Source: Takakia lepidozioides (Eukaryota > Streptophyta > Takakiopsida > Takakiales > Takakiaceae). From it: a stretch of DNA of 64,000 bases. The position numbers and the translations under genes were made by a program. This document shows, in pieces, positions 1 through 11,570 of the stretch (positions are counted from its first letter, which is position 1; the number at the start of each line of letters is the position of its first letter). The notes under the pieces were generated by a model. It saw only the letters and a program-made list of their open reading frames with translations, had not been told where the DNA came from and made no database searches. Where the stretch lies: NCBI GenBank assembly GCA_030704615.1, contig CM060731.1, positions 66,010,756-66,074,755 of the forward strand, read 5' to 3'.

Positions 1-356
1 GTGCTCCTGCGGAGAAGGAGGCAACGTAGCAAAGTCCGCAAAGGGGCCTGCCGACAAGGGGGCGGCCCTCCTCCATGCAGCTGTCTTTGCGCCCGTTGAA
101 GGAGAAGGCTCAAGCGGAAAGCAGCGTCGGGCTGGGAGAGGACCGGAGGACACTTCCAGCGGTGGACAGAGTTTAATCCAGGTGAGTTCAGCAGCACATT
201 GACTTTACATGACCTTGTTCCCTGACTCGAAGCGATACGAATAGCAGTAAGAAACATACATTTGAGTTTTAGATGACTTTGACGATTGCTTAAAACGACA
301 TCGCATCATGTCCACCATTGCATTCGCAAGGGTTTCGAACAAGTCCAGAGCAAGGT
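1..356. other. No recognisable gene
   Basis: Purine-rich sequence at the left edge. I see no convincing reading frame, splice pattern or repeat before the palindrome array starts. Confidence 0.4.
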
Positions 357-1495
357 GATTAAGCTATCGTTGACGACAACTTAATTTGCCATCTCCGAGA
401 GGCAGAGCTCTTAGTTCTAGCGAGCCCAATGCTGCCGCTGTATGAGTGCAACAGCCTGCAATATGTACATGATTAAGATGGCGTTGACGACACCTTAATC
501 TGGGCCTGCAATGCTTACCTTCATTATGTTTTTTGGTAGAGAAAGCGGAAGAACGCCTGGGAGAGTCAGCGTCCGATCTCATCTGTGGATCCTGCAGTTC
601 AAGAGCAGACCATGCCAGAGCAGGGTCATGTCGCTCAGGAGGAGGAGGTGCAAATAATGCAGTGTCCACGACAGGTCACAGGCAATGAGGAGTAGGAGAA
701 AAACACACAAGTGCCTCCGCAATCCGTGAAGGAAAAGAGCCAGGTGCAAGGCAGAAGGCGTGCAGTGGGGGGCGGGTCTTCCAGCGGAGGAACGAAGCCA
801 GAGAAGGTTAGTTCATACATTCGAATCCATGGTCTTTGCAACACAAAGGAGTTAGATTGAGGTGTCGATAACGCTACCTAAAAGGTCACCTTTGCGGGTA
901 AAGGTTTACTTGGGAAGGTTAAAGTGAAGGAAGATTAAGGTGTCGTTGATGATACCTTAATCTGCCACTACGTTCTATCAAAAATAGGGAGAAAACACCC
1001 AAGAACTACAACCATCTGCCACTGCATTTAACTTTGAAAATGGGAAAATCACCTTGAAAAACAATAGTGTAAGATGTCGTTGCCTCCCCATTGAACCAAA
1101 ATATTGGCAAAACACCCTAGAACTATAGCAAATTAAGGTGTCGTTGACGACATCTTAATCTACCGATGAATTGAACCCAAAACATGGGCAAAACAGTCTA
1201 GTACTACAACAGATTAAGGTGTCGTCAACGACACCTTAATCTGCCTCTGCAATCAAAACAAACATGGGAGAAACAGTCTACAACTACAGCAGATTAAGGT
1301 GGCATTGACGACATCTTAATCTGCTTCTGCATTCAGTCCAACATATGAGAAAAACACCCTACAACTGTAGCACATTAAGATGTCGTTGACGACATCTTAA
1401 TCTCCAATGATGTGAACCAAATCATCAAAAAATCACTCTGGAGCACACTAGAACTATAGCAGATTAAGATGTCGTCAATCATCGACATAGATTAA
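357..1495. repeat. Tandem array of 30-bp palindromes (family A), unit about 81 bp
   Basis: A 30-bp palindrome with arms GATTAAGGTGTCG and CGACACCTTAATC around TTGA (or TCAA) recurs at 357-385, 471-500, 855-881 (degenerate), 933-962, 1131-1160, 1212-1241, 1292-1321, 1373-1402 and 1462-1495 (degenerate). A half copy lies at 1071-1082. From 1131 on the spacing is 80-89 bp. The roughly 51-bp stretches between are also related to each other, with TCTGCC near the start and CTACAGCA near the end. It is therefore a minisatellite whose unit contains a hairpin. The centre is GTTGAC/GTCAAC, the same as in families B and D in this window. Confidence 0.85.
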
Positions 1496-1514
1496 AGCAC
1501 ACTCCCAGCGAAGA

Positions 1515-2504
1515 TTGCCCAAGACAATGTCCATGAGGCGTTGGAATATATACTCAACCAGTTTTGATGCTCACTTAACTGATCTGCAGCGTGTTTTCAG
1601 CAAATTGTGCACTGCAGGTCTCAAAGTAAAGCCCAAGAAGTGTGAGCTGTTCATACCTGAGCTACACTTCTTTGGTCATATTCTGTCCAAAGATGGTTTG
1701 CTTCCTGATCCTGCCAAGCTTGAGTCTGTTTGGGGCTTTCCTATCCCCAGGGATAAACATTGTATCAAATCCTTCCTTGGTCTGGCTTCTTATTATAGGC
1801 GCTTCATAAAGAACTTTGCCAAGCTTGCTCACCCTTTGACCAAGGTGTTGTGCAAAGATGCCACGTTTGAATGGACCTTCTCCCAGCAGGCTACCTTTGA
1901 CACCCTTCGCAAGGCTTTGTGTTCAGCTCCCATCCTGATGTTTCCCAAGTTTGAGTCACATTTCTTGCTTCAGATTGATGCATTAGATGTTGTCATCTCT
2001 GCAATCTTATGTCAAGTTGTAGAAGACAAGGAACATGTAATAGCTTATGCATCTCGTCGTCTAGATCGTCATGAAAAGAATTATTCCATATCTGATAAGG
2101 AGGGTCTAGCCCTGGTCGTTGGTGTGAAGCATTTCAGGCTATATTTACATGGCAACCGGTTTGTGGTAGAGACTGATCATCTTCCACTTAAGGTTCTTGT
2201 TAAGCCAAATGAACTTCATGGCAGACTTGCTAGATGGGCTATGTACCTGCAGGAATTTGACATGGATATAGTCTACAAGAAGGGCAAGGAAAACTCAAAT
2301 GCTGATGTGCTCACACGGGTTGATCCTCCTGTCAGTAGGGCTATGCTCACCTTGGATGACCTTGTTGCTGCTGATGCAGCCCCTCATCTTGATCCTGCCC
2401 ATCTTCTCAATCTTCTTTGTGCAGATCAGCACCCCTTGGCCTTGGATTCCAATGGCATATTGGCTACTTGGGGCTGGTCCAACCTTCTTGATGATCCTAG
2501 TTGA
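1515..2504 (+). pseudogene. Ty3/gypsy pol relic: reverse transcriptase C-terminus plus RNase H
   Basis: The frame opens inside the RT palm, just after the missing catalytic YxDD, at the residues IYSTSFDAHL. It continues with the connection segment (FLGLASYYRRFIKNF) and an RNase H domain showing LLQIDALDVV, YSISDKEGLALV and VVETDHLPL. Family members usually read TDAS at the first site, so the D-A-L-D here is altered. RT fingers, protease and gag are absent. The truncation lies at about 1510, next to the palindrome array. It looks like a chromovirus-type plant element unrelated in detail to copies A and B. The remaining pol follows downstream with stops. Confidence 0.85.
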
Positions 2505-4060
2505 TTTGTTCATGTGTTAGTATGTGTGGTGGATTTATCGCTTAGAGAGAATTCGGGTGGTTTGGTGGAAGTTCCTTGTTGTGTTTCAGCTCCTCTCTTT
2601 CCTCGGCCCCCGAGTATATTGTAATTCAGTTGCTGCACTTCGGTGTGACTATTGGCTAAGGCCTGATTTGGCTGTCCATGAGTAGTAACAAATGAGGTGA
2701 AGGTATCCCTGACTGGAGATCATAGGTGCAGGCACTCCAGACCACCTTCTCTAAAGCTCATTGTCTACCTCTTATGTGCAGTGCAGTCATGGATGATCAG
2801 CTACATGTTGCGCTACTCCAGCAATGTCAATCAAGGCGTTCGCCAGCTGGCCTTTCCGAGTCCTTGCGTAAACAAATTCTGTATCATGTGTCTACTCACC
2901 GTTTCATGGGTGATAAGCTTTTCAAGGAGCTCACTAGAGGGGGAGTGCCATGCTACTTGGAGGTGCCACCACGGAGCTAGCTGAATGCTTTATTGGAGCG
3001 TTTCCATTGTTCCTTGTATGCAGGTCACCTTGGTATCAAGAAAACTGTGGCCCGCATCCAAGAGGTTTACTATTGGCTGGGCATTCACCGAGACGTCACG
3101 GAGTTCATCTCTAAGTGTGAAGGTTGTCGTACTAACATTGCTCTCCCTAGGGCCCGGACCTTGTATGAGCTGTAGCCTTTGCCTGTCACCCATGCTTTTG
3201 CTCGTGTTGGCATTGACTTAGTAGGACCCCTCGCACTCACATCAAAGGGTCGAAGCTACCTTTGTGTTGCTACCGACTTACTTGACTAAGTGGGTAGAAG
3301 TCCGGCATTTACATTCTAAGGCTAGTGATGCTGTAGCTCAGTTCTTCTTCAATGAGATCCTTATGCGGCATGGGTGTCCTCGGGAGAACAGCCCCATATC
3401 ATCCCCAGACCAATGGCCTTACGGAACCCTTCAACCAAACTCTTTGCCGAATGTTGGAGAAGAATGGCGCACTTACCAGGAAGTGGGATACCTTTCTTCC
3501 CCCCTATTCTCTTTGTTTATCGCACCGTCGTGCATGCTAGCACCAAGAAGACTCATTTTGAGTTGTTGTATGGTCGCAAGTGTGTCTCTCCTTTGCATTC
3601 CACCCCTCTTATCTCTACTGTTGTTGATCCGGTTGATCTTGACACTTTTGTTGAGGATCTTCATGCTCGGCATGCGGTGTCTATCCATGATGCCAAAACG
3701 AACATTGGTAAGGCTCAACTAACCCACGCCCGTAATTTTAACAAGCGTGTCAAGTATTCTAACCTGTTTCAGGTGGGACAAACCGTGTGCGTTCGATTAC
3801 AGCATGGTAAGCATGCATGCAAAGCTAAGCTCAAGATCAACAGTCCATACTTGATCTATCAGCTTTTACGTGGGCGACGTGCTCTCCTTCTTCCACAAGG
3901 TTCTAATACTGAAGTGCGGGATGAACCTATTTCCTTGACGGACTTGGTGCATTACGAGCTAGTTTTTGATCTTACATGTATCAATGTGGAGGGGCGCACG
4001 GTGGGGTTGATGTCCTTGCCGATCTACTTCAGCTTGATCCTCTTCTCTTCAGCGGCTTAG
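2505..4060 (+). pseudogene. Ty3/gypsy integrase relic
   Basis: This stretch continues the pol relic. At about 2990-3175 the HHCC zinc domain is visible (GHLGIKKTVARIQEVYYW, then CEGC). Next come a catalytic-core start (VGIDLVGPL, about 3205-3235) and the E-region YHPQTNGLTEPFNQTL (about 3400-3445), and then a C-terminal domain (VGQTVCVRLQHGKH) in another frame. In-frame stops after PPRS, after TLYEL and in the core, plus frame changes near 3370-3400, show it is dead. Order and spacing match Ty3/gypsy pol. I see no chromodomain in the tail. Confidence 0.8.
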
Positions 4061-4320
4061 TATTAGCTTGCGGATGGTGACTCTTGGGGTCCTAGGACTT
4101 GATCTCTCTAGGCCTTAGAAATATTTTAGTTTCATGGTATATATCACCATCTGCACTCCCTGCACGGTTTTCCTAGCCAAGGGTTTTGTCCTCGGCCCAA
4201 CTTGCAGGTGCCAGGTTTTCCCTTGGTAGGTTTCTCACCCAGCGGTGGAGGGTGATATTTTCTTATTATTTATTTTCCCTTCACGGAGCTCAGGATTTTT
4301 CGTGGGGGGTAGGCTTCACA
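4061..4320 (+). other. 3' untranslated tail of the gypsy relic with purine tract
   Basis: Non-coding sequence after the integrase tail. The G-rich run CGTGGGGGGTAG at 4301-4312, about 10 bp before a TGTAATGCCCC start, looks like a polypurine tract that primes plus-strand synthesis. Confidence 0.45.
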
Positions 4321-4321
4321 T

Positions 4322-4813
4322 ATGTAATGCCCCATATTTGCTTAGCCTAGAAATGACCCGTTTCATCCAAAACGGCAATACACATAGTATAATTTTTTGG
4401 CGTATAATGCCGTGAAACCGTTACAATTATATCTAGGTTAGGGTTAGTTTTGGCTGGTGGCCACATCCTGGCCCTTCATCAGATCTAGGGTTACAAAGCG
4501 GCACCGTGGGTTTTGGCTTGTGACGCCTCGCCACGCGGCGAGCAACTAAAGCCATGGCTTTTGTATAAAGACGGCGCCCTAACACAAGGTCAGGGCGGTG
4601 TATTCGGGTGTTAGTGTATATGTGATTTCGGTGTACAAGTTTTCGATGAGAGCTCCTGTGTGTCAGATCCGCCTGCTTGATCCTCCTCTCGCGCATTGCC
4701 TGCTCTTTCCGCTTGCCCTTTTGTTGTGAAAACTTGTTTCTTGAGAGGAAGGGAGTATATGCTTCAAGCTCGTTTTGAGGCTTCACAATCTACACAACCC
4801 CTCAAACAACACA
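4322..4813 (+). repeat. Candidate 3' LTR of the first gypsy relic
   Basis: It begins TGTAATGCCCC shortly after the purine tract and contains a TATA-like TGTATAAAG at about 4561. It may end near CAACACA at about 4813. No second copy lies in this window, so the right boundary is a guess and pairing cannot be tested. Confidence 0.45.
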
Positions 4814-4855
4814 TGCAAGTGCAACGACGCTACCGCGTGAGCTCGGCGCGTGAGC

Positions 4856-4907
4856 GTGTGAGCGTACGCTCACACAACGATGACGTGGCGTGAGCCTACG
4901 CTCACGC
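4856..4907. repeat. Two GTGAGCG-type palindromes (family C)
   Basis: 4856-4875 is a perfect 20-bp palindrome with arms GTGTGAGCGT and ACGCTCACAC. 4888-4907 is a near-perfect one (GCGTGAGC, then GCTCACGC). The same arm sequence returns at 16174-16197, so this is a dispersed palindrome family. Confidence 0.75.
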
Positions 4908-5055
4908 TGCTGACATGGCGCTGATGCTGACATGGCGTGAGCCTAGTCCAGGTCATCACCACAAAGAAGGTGGGCCTATAACCGTGGAGCCCCCAACTGC
5001 TGATTTCACCACATGAAGGTGAAACGGATGAAGGGTTTTGGGCTTTCCTGGAGTT

Positions 5056-5288
5056 CAACCTTCTGTTAACAGGAGCTTCATTTTGTAGAACTGAAATGAA
5101 CCTTGTGTCGACACAAGGGGGATTTGGAGAACTTCAAGTAAACCTCGTGTTAACACGAGGTTGTTTTCCTGGAACAAAAATGAACTTCGTGTTGACACGA
5201 TGTTGTTTTCTGAGAACTAAAATCAACCTTGTGTCGACACAAGGGGGATTTGGAGAACTTCAAGTAAACCTCGTGTTGACACGAGGTT
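5056..5288. repeat. Cluster of six GTYRAC-centred palindromes (family B)
   Basis: Palindromes lie at 5056-5077 (degenerate), 5101-5118 (arms CCTTGTGTC/GACACAAGG), 5141-5162 (arms AACCTCGTGTT/AACACGAGGTT, perfect 22 bp), 5183-5205, 5227-5244 and 5267-5288. The pair at 5101 and 5141 is repeated at 5227 and 5267, a 126-bp tandem duplication. Centres are GTTAAC, GTCGAC or GTTGAC. The cluster sits just downstream of the MULE-like relic on the minus strand. Confidence 0.8.
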
Positions 5289-5470
5289 GATTTGATCATC
5301 TTTCTATCTGAAGGTAGTTTTTTGTGTTTGCTAATGAAAAAAGAATGACAAACCAATGCGACAAATACATTGACCCACGCATAGCAAAGATGTTAGACGA
5401 CATACATTGAGAGACACTAGACTTGAACAGTCATTCCATTACAAGTTGTAGTCAAGGAAAACACAGATTT

Positions 5471-6331
5471 TTATGGGGTTGTATCCCGCTGTAGAAGTGT
5501 GTTGACTTCGTTGAAACTCATAGTGGCTTGGTGAATGAAGAAGTTGCGCTTTGGATCACAAACCATCCTTCTCAAGAAGGTGAATGCAAACCACTCACCG
5601 TTGTCATGGACACTCCCCACTGTCGGTAACGGAAGTGCCAAAATGCGAACCAGTCTTGCAGTGCCCTCATGCTGTCCTCCGATGCCGCTCCAGATGAGTA
5701 CCACCAGGCACGAATTGTCTGGAACAATGTATTCGCTTCCCCCATAGATTTGGCGTCTTTGTACTGTTTGCACAGTTGACGATGCATAGTCTGCATATCT
5801 GGCTTGATGTATGTCTTTGTGTGTTTGTCCAGGGATTGTGTCCAATGAAAAAGACACGTACGTTCTCTTCCAGGCATTGGCACTTTTGGATCTCCCGTCC
5901 CAAACACAATGCGGACAGCGTTGAAGTTAGCTTGAGCACTATCGGCCATGAAACCAACGAAATTGGGAGATGGGAGACCATCGGAGGCCATAACACAAAT
6001 GAGAGCTTCCCACATGAGCTGTTGTGAATCTGTGTCCTCTGACTACATGTCACACACTGCAATTGTCATGACCCGCTGGTACACAGGGTCGTAAACATGA
6101 CATGCCATTGTGGTCCAGTCTTTAACCCTCTTGACATGATCGAACATAAGGAAGCAGTTGCCAAGATTGCCACCCTTTTGCATATGTTTAACCAGGCTGA
6201 CCCCGCTGCCCTCACCTTTTGTGGACATTTTGAACAAGAACACTTTCCTGGCTCATTGTCCCGGGAAAACGCTGTCTTGGATGTAGTCGTACATACTCAT
6301 TTTCTTCAAATCCATAATATTGTCCATATAA
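5471..6331 (-). pseudogene. MULE-like transposase relic, catalytic half
   Basis: Reading on the minus strand, the segment continues the zinc-cluster frame upstream. It shows TTMACHVYDPVYQ, a predicted catalytic Asp in GFMADSAQANFNAVR (about 5930-5970), and then ERTCLFHWTQSLDKHTK, a C/H arrangement typical of MULE (RNase H-fold DDE) transposases. The pieces lie at 6243-6043, 6015-5572 and, in another frame, 5580-5471. A TAG lies just after AVCDM near 6043 and a frame change near 5600, so it is inactive. I assign MULE from the D...C...H layout. A related plant DDE group is possible. Confidence 0.6.
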
Positions 6332-6333
6332 CC

Positions 6334-7728
6334 TCAGCTCCCAGAGCCCATTCTTAAAGCGTTCACCTGATTCCTAATGTTTGGAGAAGTCAAAGTTGAG
6401 AAATGGTCCATAACAGTGTCCAAAGCTGGTCCCTCCAATATTCCTCCAATCGAATTTGATGCACACAGAATACGGCTTTCCAGAAAGGACTTGCTCGCCC
6501 CCATGGCAATTGCAGATGTGGTTCCAGTTGGATTGGTATCCAACTCTTGCCTTATCAGACGCGAGACTGTGTCAACGCTCTCCCTATAATCCCCCTTGGA
6601 CACAGGGTGGTTGTGAAAACCGAAATGGGCACAGGCTCTAGTCAGGGTTTTGAATCGATGCACCACATAATACATTCTGGCGCCACACAAAGCAAGGCAG
6701 CAAGGTGGTACCCTACAGAACTTGCACACAAAAGTGTTACTGTATGGTGGTGTCACCCCAGGCTTGAATGGATTCTCACTAACACCATCCCATTCGCTTT
6801 GGTTTTGCACACCTGACAATGCGAAGTGTCTGCATTTCATGTTCTCGCATTTCAGGTGCCCATTACAGACTATTCGCCTGAATATGAGTTTGTCGTTCTT
6901 GTGAATATTGGAGGTTTTTGTACGGCACCAAGGGTGCCCATCGTGCTTTTTGTCCATTCCTTCCAGGAGACTGGAAATGACCCCCACGCGACCAGGAGGA
7001 GGTAGCTTGAAAACAGTATTACCATCAAAAGATTCCGGCAAGAATGCCACCCTCTGAATATTGAAAGTGCTCCAGTCTATCCCCCTCAACTCACTCTTGA
7101 ATCCTGCCATCCCACCCATGGCTTTCAGTTTAGGAATGACACTGGTGATCTCCTCCACATCTGCTTCTACATGTGGACATGGCTGATCCACGGGCGGTAT
7201 TGCACATGTATCATCGGAGGATGAGTCTGAAAGCTCAACCACAGTGTTAACGCTACTCGTCTCCTTCTTGACAACCACGGGTGTTTTCTCCTGGGCCACT
7301 GATGCTACCGTGCCAGGAGTTACGAACGATCCTGCAGACTGTCTCAGAGGAGCACTAAGCACCCTGTATCTGCCTGGAGGCACTCTCCATTGTGTGGTTG
7401 GTGCAGTATGCAAAGGTTTCTGGAACGCGTACTTGACCAGTTTTCCATTGGCATCGTACACTTCCCTCTGAACGAATAGACTTCCATTTTCCAACCGAAA
7501 CTGCGTTGCGAGGACGAGTTCATGCACCACCGCAAAACCATCATCTTCCACCTCGTAAGAAAATGGCACAGGGTGGTCCTCACTGAAGAAGTCCGCGTCA
7601 AGGGAGCCCATGGCCTGGGAGGCCATATGTCGATGTTGCTTCAGAAAGTAGAGTTCACAGTCCGATGGTGCTTCTGAATGCAGGTTGTGTGGGAGCGGAG
7701 TTTTTGGCGTCCTCGCACACAATTGCAA
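6334..7728 (-). pseudogene. MULE-like transposase N-terminal half with Cys/His cluster
   Basis: Open frame of 464 codons. Residues about 1-200 are low-complexity, with an acidic Ser patch (VVELSDSSSDD, about 163-173). Residues about 285-375 hold a Cys/His cluster: C288, C294, C299, C335, C338, C348, C366 and a final HNHP. This resembles the WRKY/GCM1 or FLYWCH zinc domains that precede many MULE catalytic domains. The frame ends at a stop after RMGSGS and the catalytic half follows at once. The first in-frame ATG at 7728 is taken as start, but exons may lie upstream. The palindromes at 5056-5288 and 8713-8758 bracket both halves. Confidence 0.55.
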
Positions 7729-8712
7729 GTATCGCTCCGGCTTGCAGATCTGCTAATCCTAGAATCCAACTATTTTTTTTACAAGTGCCCCACCAGTGCA
7801 TTAGTTGAAAGATTGACTGACAGAGCCGCCATTTGGTTGTCATGTCAGAGAGTCCAGAAGAGATGCCCATTTCCATTTAATTTTAACGGCACCTGCACCG
7901 CTGTACAACTGTACATTCTTCACATTCCTCTGGAACATCCCAGAAGATATTACCCAAAAATGAACTTTTTCAGATGAGAGGTGATTAGACCCCAACGAAT
8001 TTTGGATGGATGAGGATCCAATGATCTCCGCCGATATACAGAACGATGATATGGACACGTGTTCGCCATGCATGTGGAACGAGTCAGTGGCGCACTGAAC
8101 GTTGCAAGTGAACATCTTGGCGTTGAAGGCCTTGCGATGAACCTCCGATAGTCCTCTTTTTCCCCTCTTCTCCTTATTGTCTTTGCAACCCTGGATTCTG
8201 CAGAGACAGTGACCCCATTCCGAGGGAGAAGCAAGCGTCGAAGAACACTTTATTTCACATCAAACAAGCAAAGGGCACGCGCTAAGGGGAGGATGAGAAA
8301 GGCGAGACGGGAACTTAGAATGGGAGAAGAAACCTCCGGCGTAGAGGAAGACGAAGGGCAAAACAAGATTCTGCAACCACAGTGTGGAGAGGAAGGTCTT
8401 GAAGTGATCCCGGGGGCGACCGATGAGCAACCTCCAATAGAAGGGGGGGAGGACGAGGAAGTGAGCTGGGCTCGGGAGAAAGCTGCGAGTGGAGAACCAG
8501 GTCTTCAAAGAGCAGGGAGAACAAACGGACGCGGAAACGCTGCCGTCTGCCCTTGTTTCGCACAACCGGGACCTCCTTGGAAGCATGCTACCTCCAGACC
8601 CCATGGAAAAATTGAATACGTCAGGAGCATCATCAAGTGCAAAGAAGAATCCGGTGGTGGCTATGAACTCTCTTTTTCTCTCTCTGTTTCTGTCTGGTTC
8701 ATGCTAGGCATT
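7729..8712. other. Gene-poor stretch with a 179-codon ORF of unknown value
   Basis: An ORF at 8209-8748 (+) is rich in Arg and Glu, shows no motif I recognise, and ends inside the palindrome. It may be a non-coding frame. No other gene is visible. This may be the upstream end of the MULE-like element. Confidence 0.35.
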
Positions 8713-8758
8713 GAGGTCGACATCAACCTTGCGTCAACGCAAGGTTGAAGTCGACCTC
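8713..8758. repeat. 46-bp near-perfect palindrome
   Basis: Left arm GAGGTCGACATCAACCTTGC pairs with its reverse complement on the right. Only two of 23 positions mismatch, and the centre is GTCAAC. The inner arm CAACCTTG is shared with the family B cluster at 5056-5288, on the other side of the MULE-like relic. Confidence 0.85.
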
Positions 8759-9590
8759 CTAAGTGTATATGTTGGGCATCAAAACAGTGCAGATGTTGCA
8801 CTACAATCAAGCTAGACAGACATGGATGCTTGCGACGCTTTAGAAGTTTCCAGAACTATGTGCCCATGTTATGGCACGTGGCACCCAAGTGGGGCCCATG
8901 CCATTTACCACTTGGCCTAGAATGCAGGCTGCCACTTCTATACGGACAACCACTTAAGCGTCGGCTGGCCTTTCGTCGATTGATTTTTTGGACGTTTGGG
9001 GCAGATATTTTGTTTTTCCTAGAAAACATCTTAGTTGTAACAACTACACAACCAAGCTCATAGAGCTCTAAGTATTCTTTTCGTGGAGAACTTGTGTAAT
9101 CTTTTGCTCAATATGCTTAGCTTGTAGAACACTTCCAATGAATTGAACTGACATGCTACTAGCTGAAATCTATATGTCAACAAATTAATTTTTGATGAAG
9201 ATACGTTGATGCACACTATGGAAGCCTCAGATGCGTACATTTGCACATACATTCATAAAAAAATTCCATCATTTGGATTGAAAAAAACCATCAACACTTG
9301 AGATTAAAGCCAATGTGTCTACAACTAGTGCATGTACATACCACCTATTTAGCAACTCATAGTATCATCATCATGTATTTTTTTCGAAAAAAATAAAAAT
9401 AAAACCTAAAATTTTCTAAATTTGTTGTCTCCACTTAATTTTCATAGTTACATTTTGCACTTTAAATTGCATACATCCACTCATTTCAGATCACACTATC
9501 TTTTTTCATGAATAACATCAATGTGAAGAATGTTAATTGGTATAGGCACAACCCGCCTAGGTGATTAACCTTGAAGTCAAAATTGACGTA
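8759..9590. other. No recognisable gene
   Basis: AT-rich from about 9000. Only short frames without motifs. Confidence 0.4.
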
Positions 9591-9811
9591 GATCCCATAT
9601 TCTTTGGAGTACTTCAGGATGAATCGAGGGGCTTCATATTGTACAAGGATGGTGATACTATACTTCTGCACAGACATCCTTTTAGGAGGCATCATGAGCC
9701 TCCGCACTAACCATATATCAATCGGTATATGACCGTTATAAGCTGAACTGTCGGCTTCCCTTCACAAGTCACGCCATCTTGATCAATCTCAAGGTGAGCC
9801 TTCTGATTTTT
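9591..9811 (-). repeat. Dispersed repeat, inverted copy of 36769-36990
   Basis: The reverse complement closely matches 36769-36990, including the shared stretches ATTCTTTGGAGTACTTCAG, GGAGGCATCATGAGCCTC and AGCTGAACTGTCGGCTTCCC. Both copies can be read in one frame as LEIDxDGVTCEGKPTVQLI followed by MMPPKRMSVQK, so this may be a fragment of a transposon gene I do not recognise. The copies lie 27 kb apart in opposite orientation. Confidence 0.7.
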
Positions 9812-11174
9812 GAAGAGGACAATGTGCTCATGTGCATGCTAGAAAAGACTCAAGTGCTCAAACATCTTCGGAGACGTTGTTTTGGATGGCCGAGATTTCG
9901 AATGTCAAAAGTCTTTGTCATATGGGCTGTGTCGAAGATTGTGGTCCTAGTTGCAGATAACAGGGCAGTTGTTTGTTCTGAAGATGACGACTCTTCGTGT
10001 TCTTCCCTGGATCTTTACATGCATGTGAGATTCCTTCTACACCTGACCTAACCTCAAAGACCATCCCCTACACTAACTGACATACGAGTTCAAAGGTACC
10101 ATGGATGTGACGTTTGTTGATAGGGCCTTAGCTGTTTTTTTAGGAACAGGATTGAAGTGCATCTTCGAGTTGAAGAAAAGCAAGGAATTGGTGAATAAAA
10201 ATGCACAGTTGCATACTCTTATCTTACATGTTGTTTCCAAACAATATTTGAGACCTATTGCTATGCTTACGGACCTTGTTGATACATGGATCTTGTATTG
10301 GATGGATCGCTTAACTATCTACTTCCATCCGATTAGACGACAAGAGCTTATGAATACCTGACAATCGAGGGTCGTCCTTGCCACACCATCTTCCTCTTCA
10401 GCACCTATCGTGCATGTTGGTGCGTGTGTTGGGGTCAACGGTCGCTGGCATGTAAAGGAGGGAACATCCTGTGCCTCATACAGCCCTTGGCAATATGGCC
10501 AAAGTGTTTTAAGCAAGTAGTCTAAACCCTCTGTCTCATATAACACCATTTTAACTAAATCCGGACTTGCAAGGAGTCCAGATTTAATGAAATACGGAGC
10601 TAATATGAAGCTAATACAGAGATCAAATTTTAAAATTAATGTAATTCTGTATATTTATATTATATAATAATCATATCATATAAAGTTAATTATTAAAAAA
10701 CCCCATTTTTATATTCAATTTCCACTTCGAATGTGAATTCGAACTCATTCATATCTATGTTTTGTAGAAAAAGTTGTCGTATATTTAATCTTCGAACACT
10801 TAGAGCAATGATATAACATTCCGTCAACACAATATGTTTGCAGCAATATCCCAAAGTAGAACCAAACACAAAAGAATATCATTCAATCACAAAAGATGTT
10901 TATATTTTATTCAAAAAATGAAGCCATGGTTGGTACTAACACATTAATATGTCTTGTACCACGCAGTGATACATATGAATATCATCTTATCAAAATAGAA
11001 AGTCTATTTTCGACATAAGGCTGATTTGAACCATAATGTACTAGATTTTTTTTGTTTATACTACTATACAATGTTCGGGCGTGACCAAGATTCGTAAAAT
11101 GTTGAGTCAGATTCTCCTTGCAATGACGATTCATTTGCAAGACGACTATCATGCAAAAGAGGCATAACTTTGTG
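9812..11174. other. AT-rich stretch without a recognisable gene
   Basis: Frames at 9779-10051 and 10101-10361 (+) show no family motif. 10600-11100 is strongly AT-rich. Nothing else is visible. Confidence 0.4.
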
Positions 11175-11431
11175 TCATCGTTTACTTATAATACCCCGTT
11201 TCGATGTACACTTGCCGATGTGAAGACCGTTAAGAAGAATCTCAATATGACTTCCGACGCCTGTAGAGATAGTTCTATTCTCGCTATGGTGGAACATAGT
11301 ACCATCCGAATTAACACTAGCAACAACACTGCGTGAAATTGAAGATGCAGATGTGCGCGATTCCGATTTCAACAATTGAATTGAGGCCTTCTTCTGTCGA
11401 ATGATGCTTCGCAATTCCTCCTCATGATCCA
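11175..11431 (-). pseudogene. Terminal exon of FCP1-like gene
   Basis: The exon opens after an acceptor (TTTTTTGGTGTTCAG on the minus strand) and reads 85 residues from VDHEEELRSIIRQKK to a stop at 11175. The Glu/Lys-rich start could be a short coiled coil, and the rest is Ser-rich. No catalytic motif lies here. It follows the phosphatase exon across a short intron (11432-11570). Confidence 0.45.
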
Positions 11432-11570
11432 CTGAACACCAAAAAAACAAATGAGACACTTCTAAATCGAATTTGAAGTACCATGAAGCCACAAATAAAG
11501 AATAATTTAGGAATTAAAGAAAAATAAAATTTGAAAGAATTAGCATGATCACCAAGGAAAATTTGTATAC

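Noticed and set aside
357-1495. CRISPR-like array (30-bp palindromic repeats with about 51-bp spacers)
   Set aside because: The spacers are related to each other, no cas genes are present and the context is eukaryotic. It is a minisatellite with a hairpin.
8209-8748. 179-codon ORF as a gene
   Set aside because: Arg/Glu-rich without motif, and it ends in the 46-bp palindrome. Not supported.
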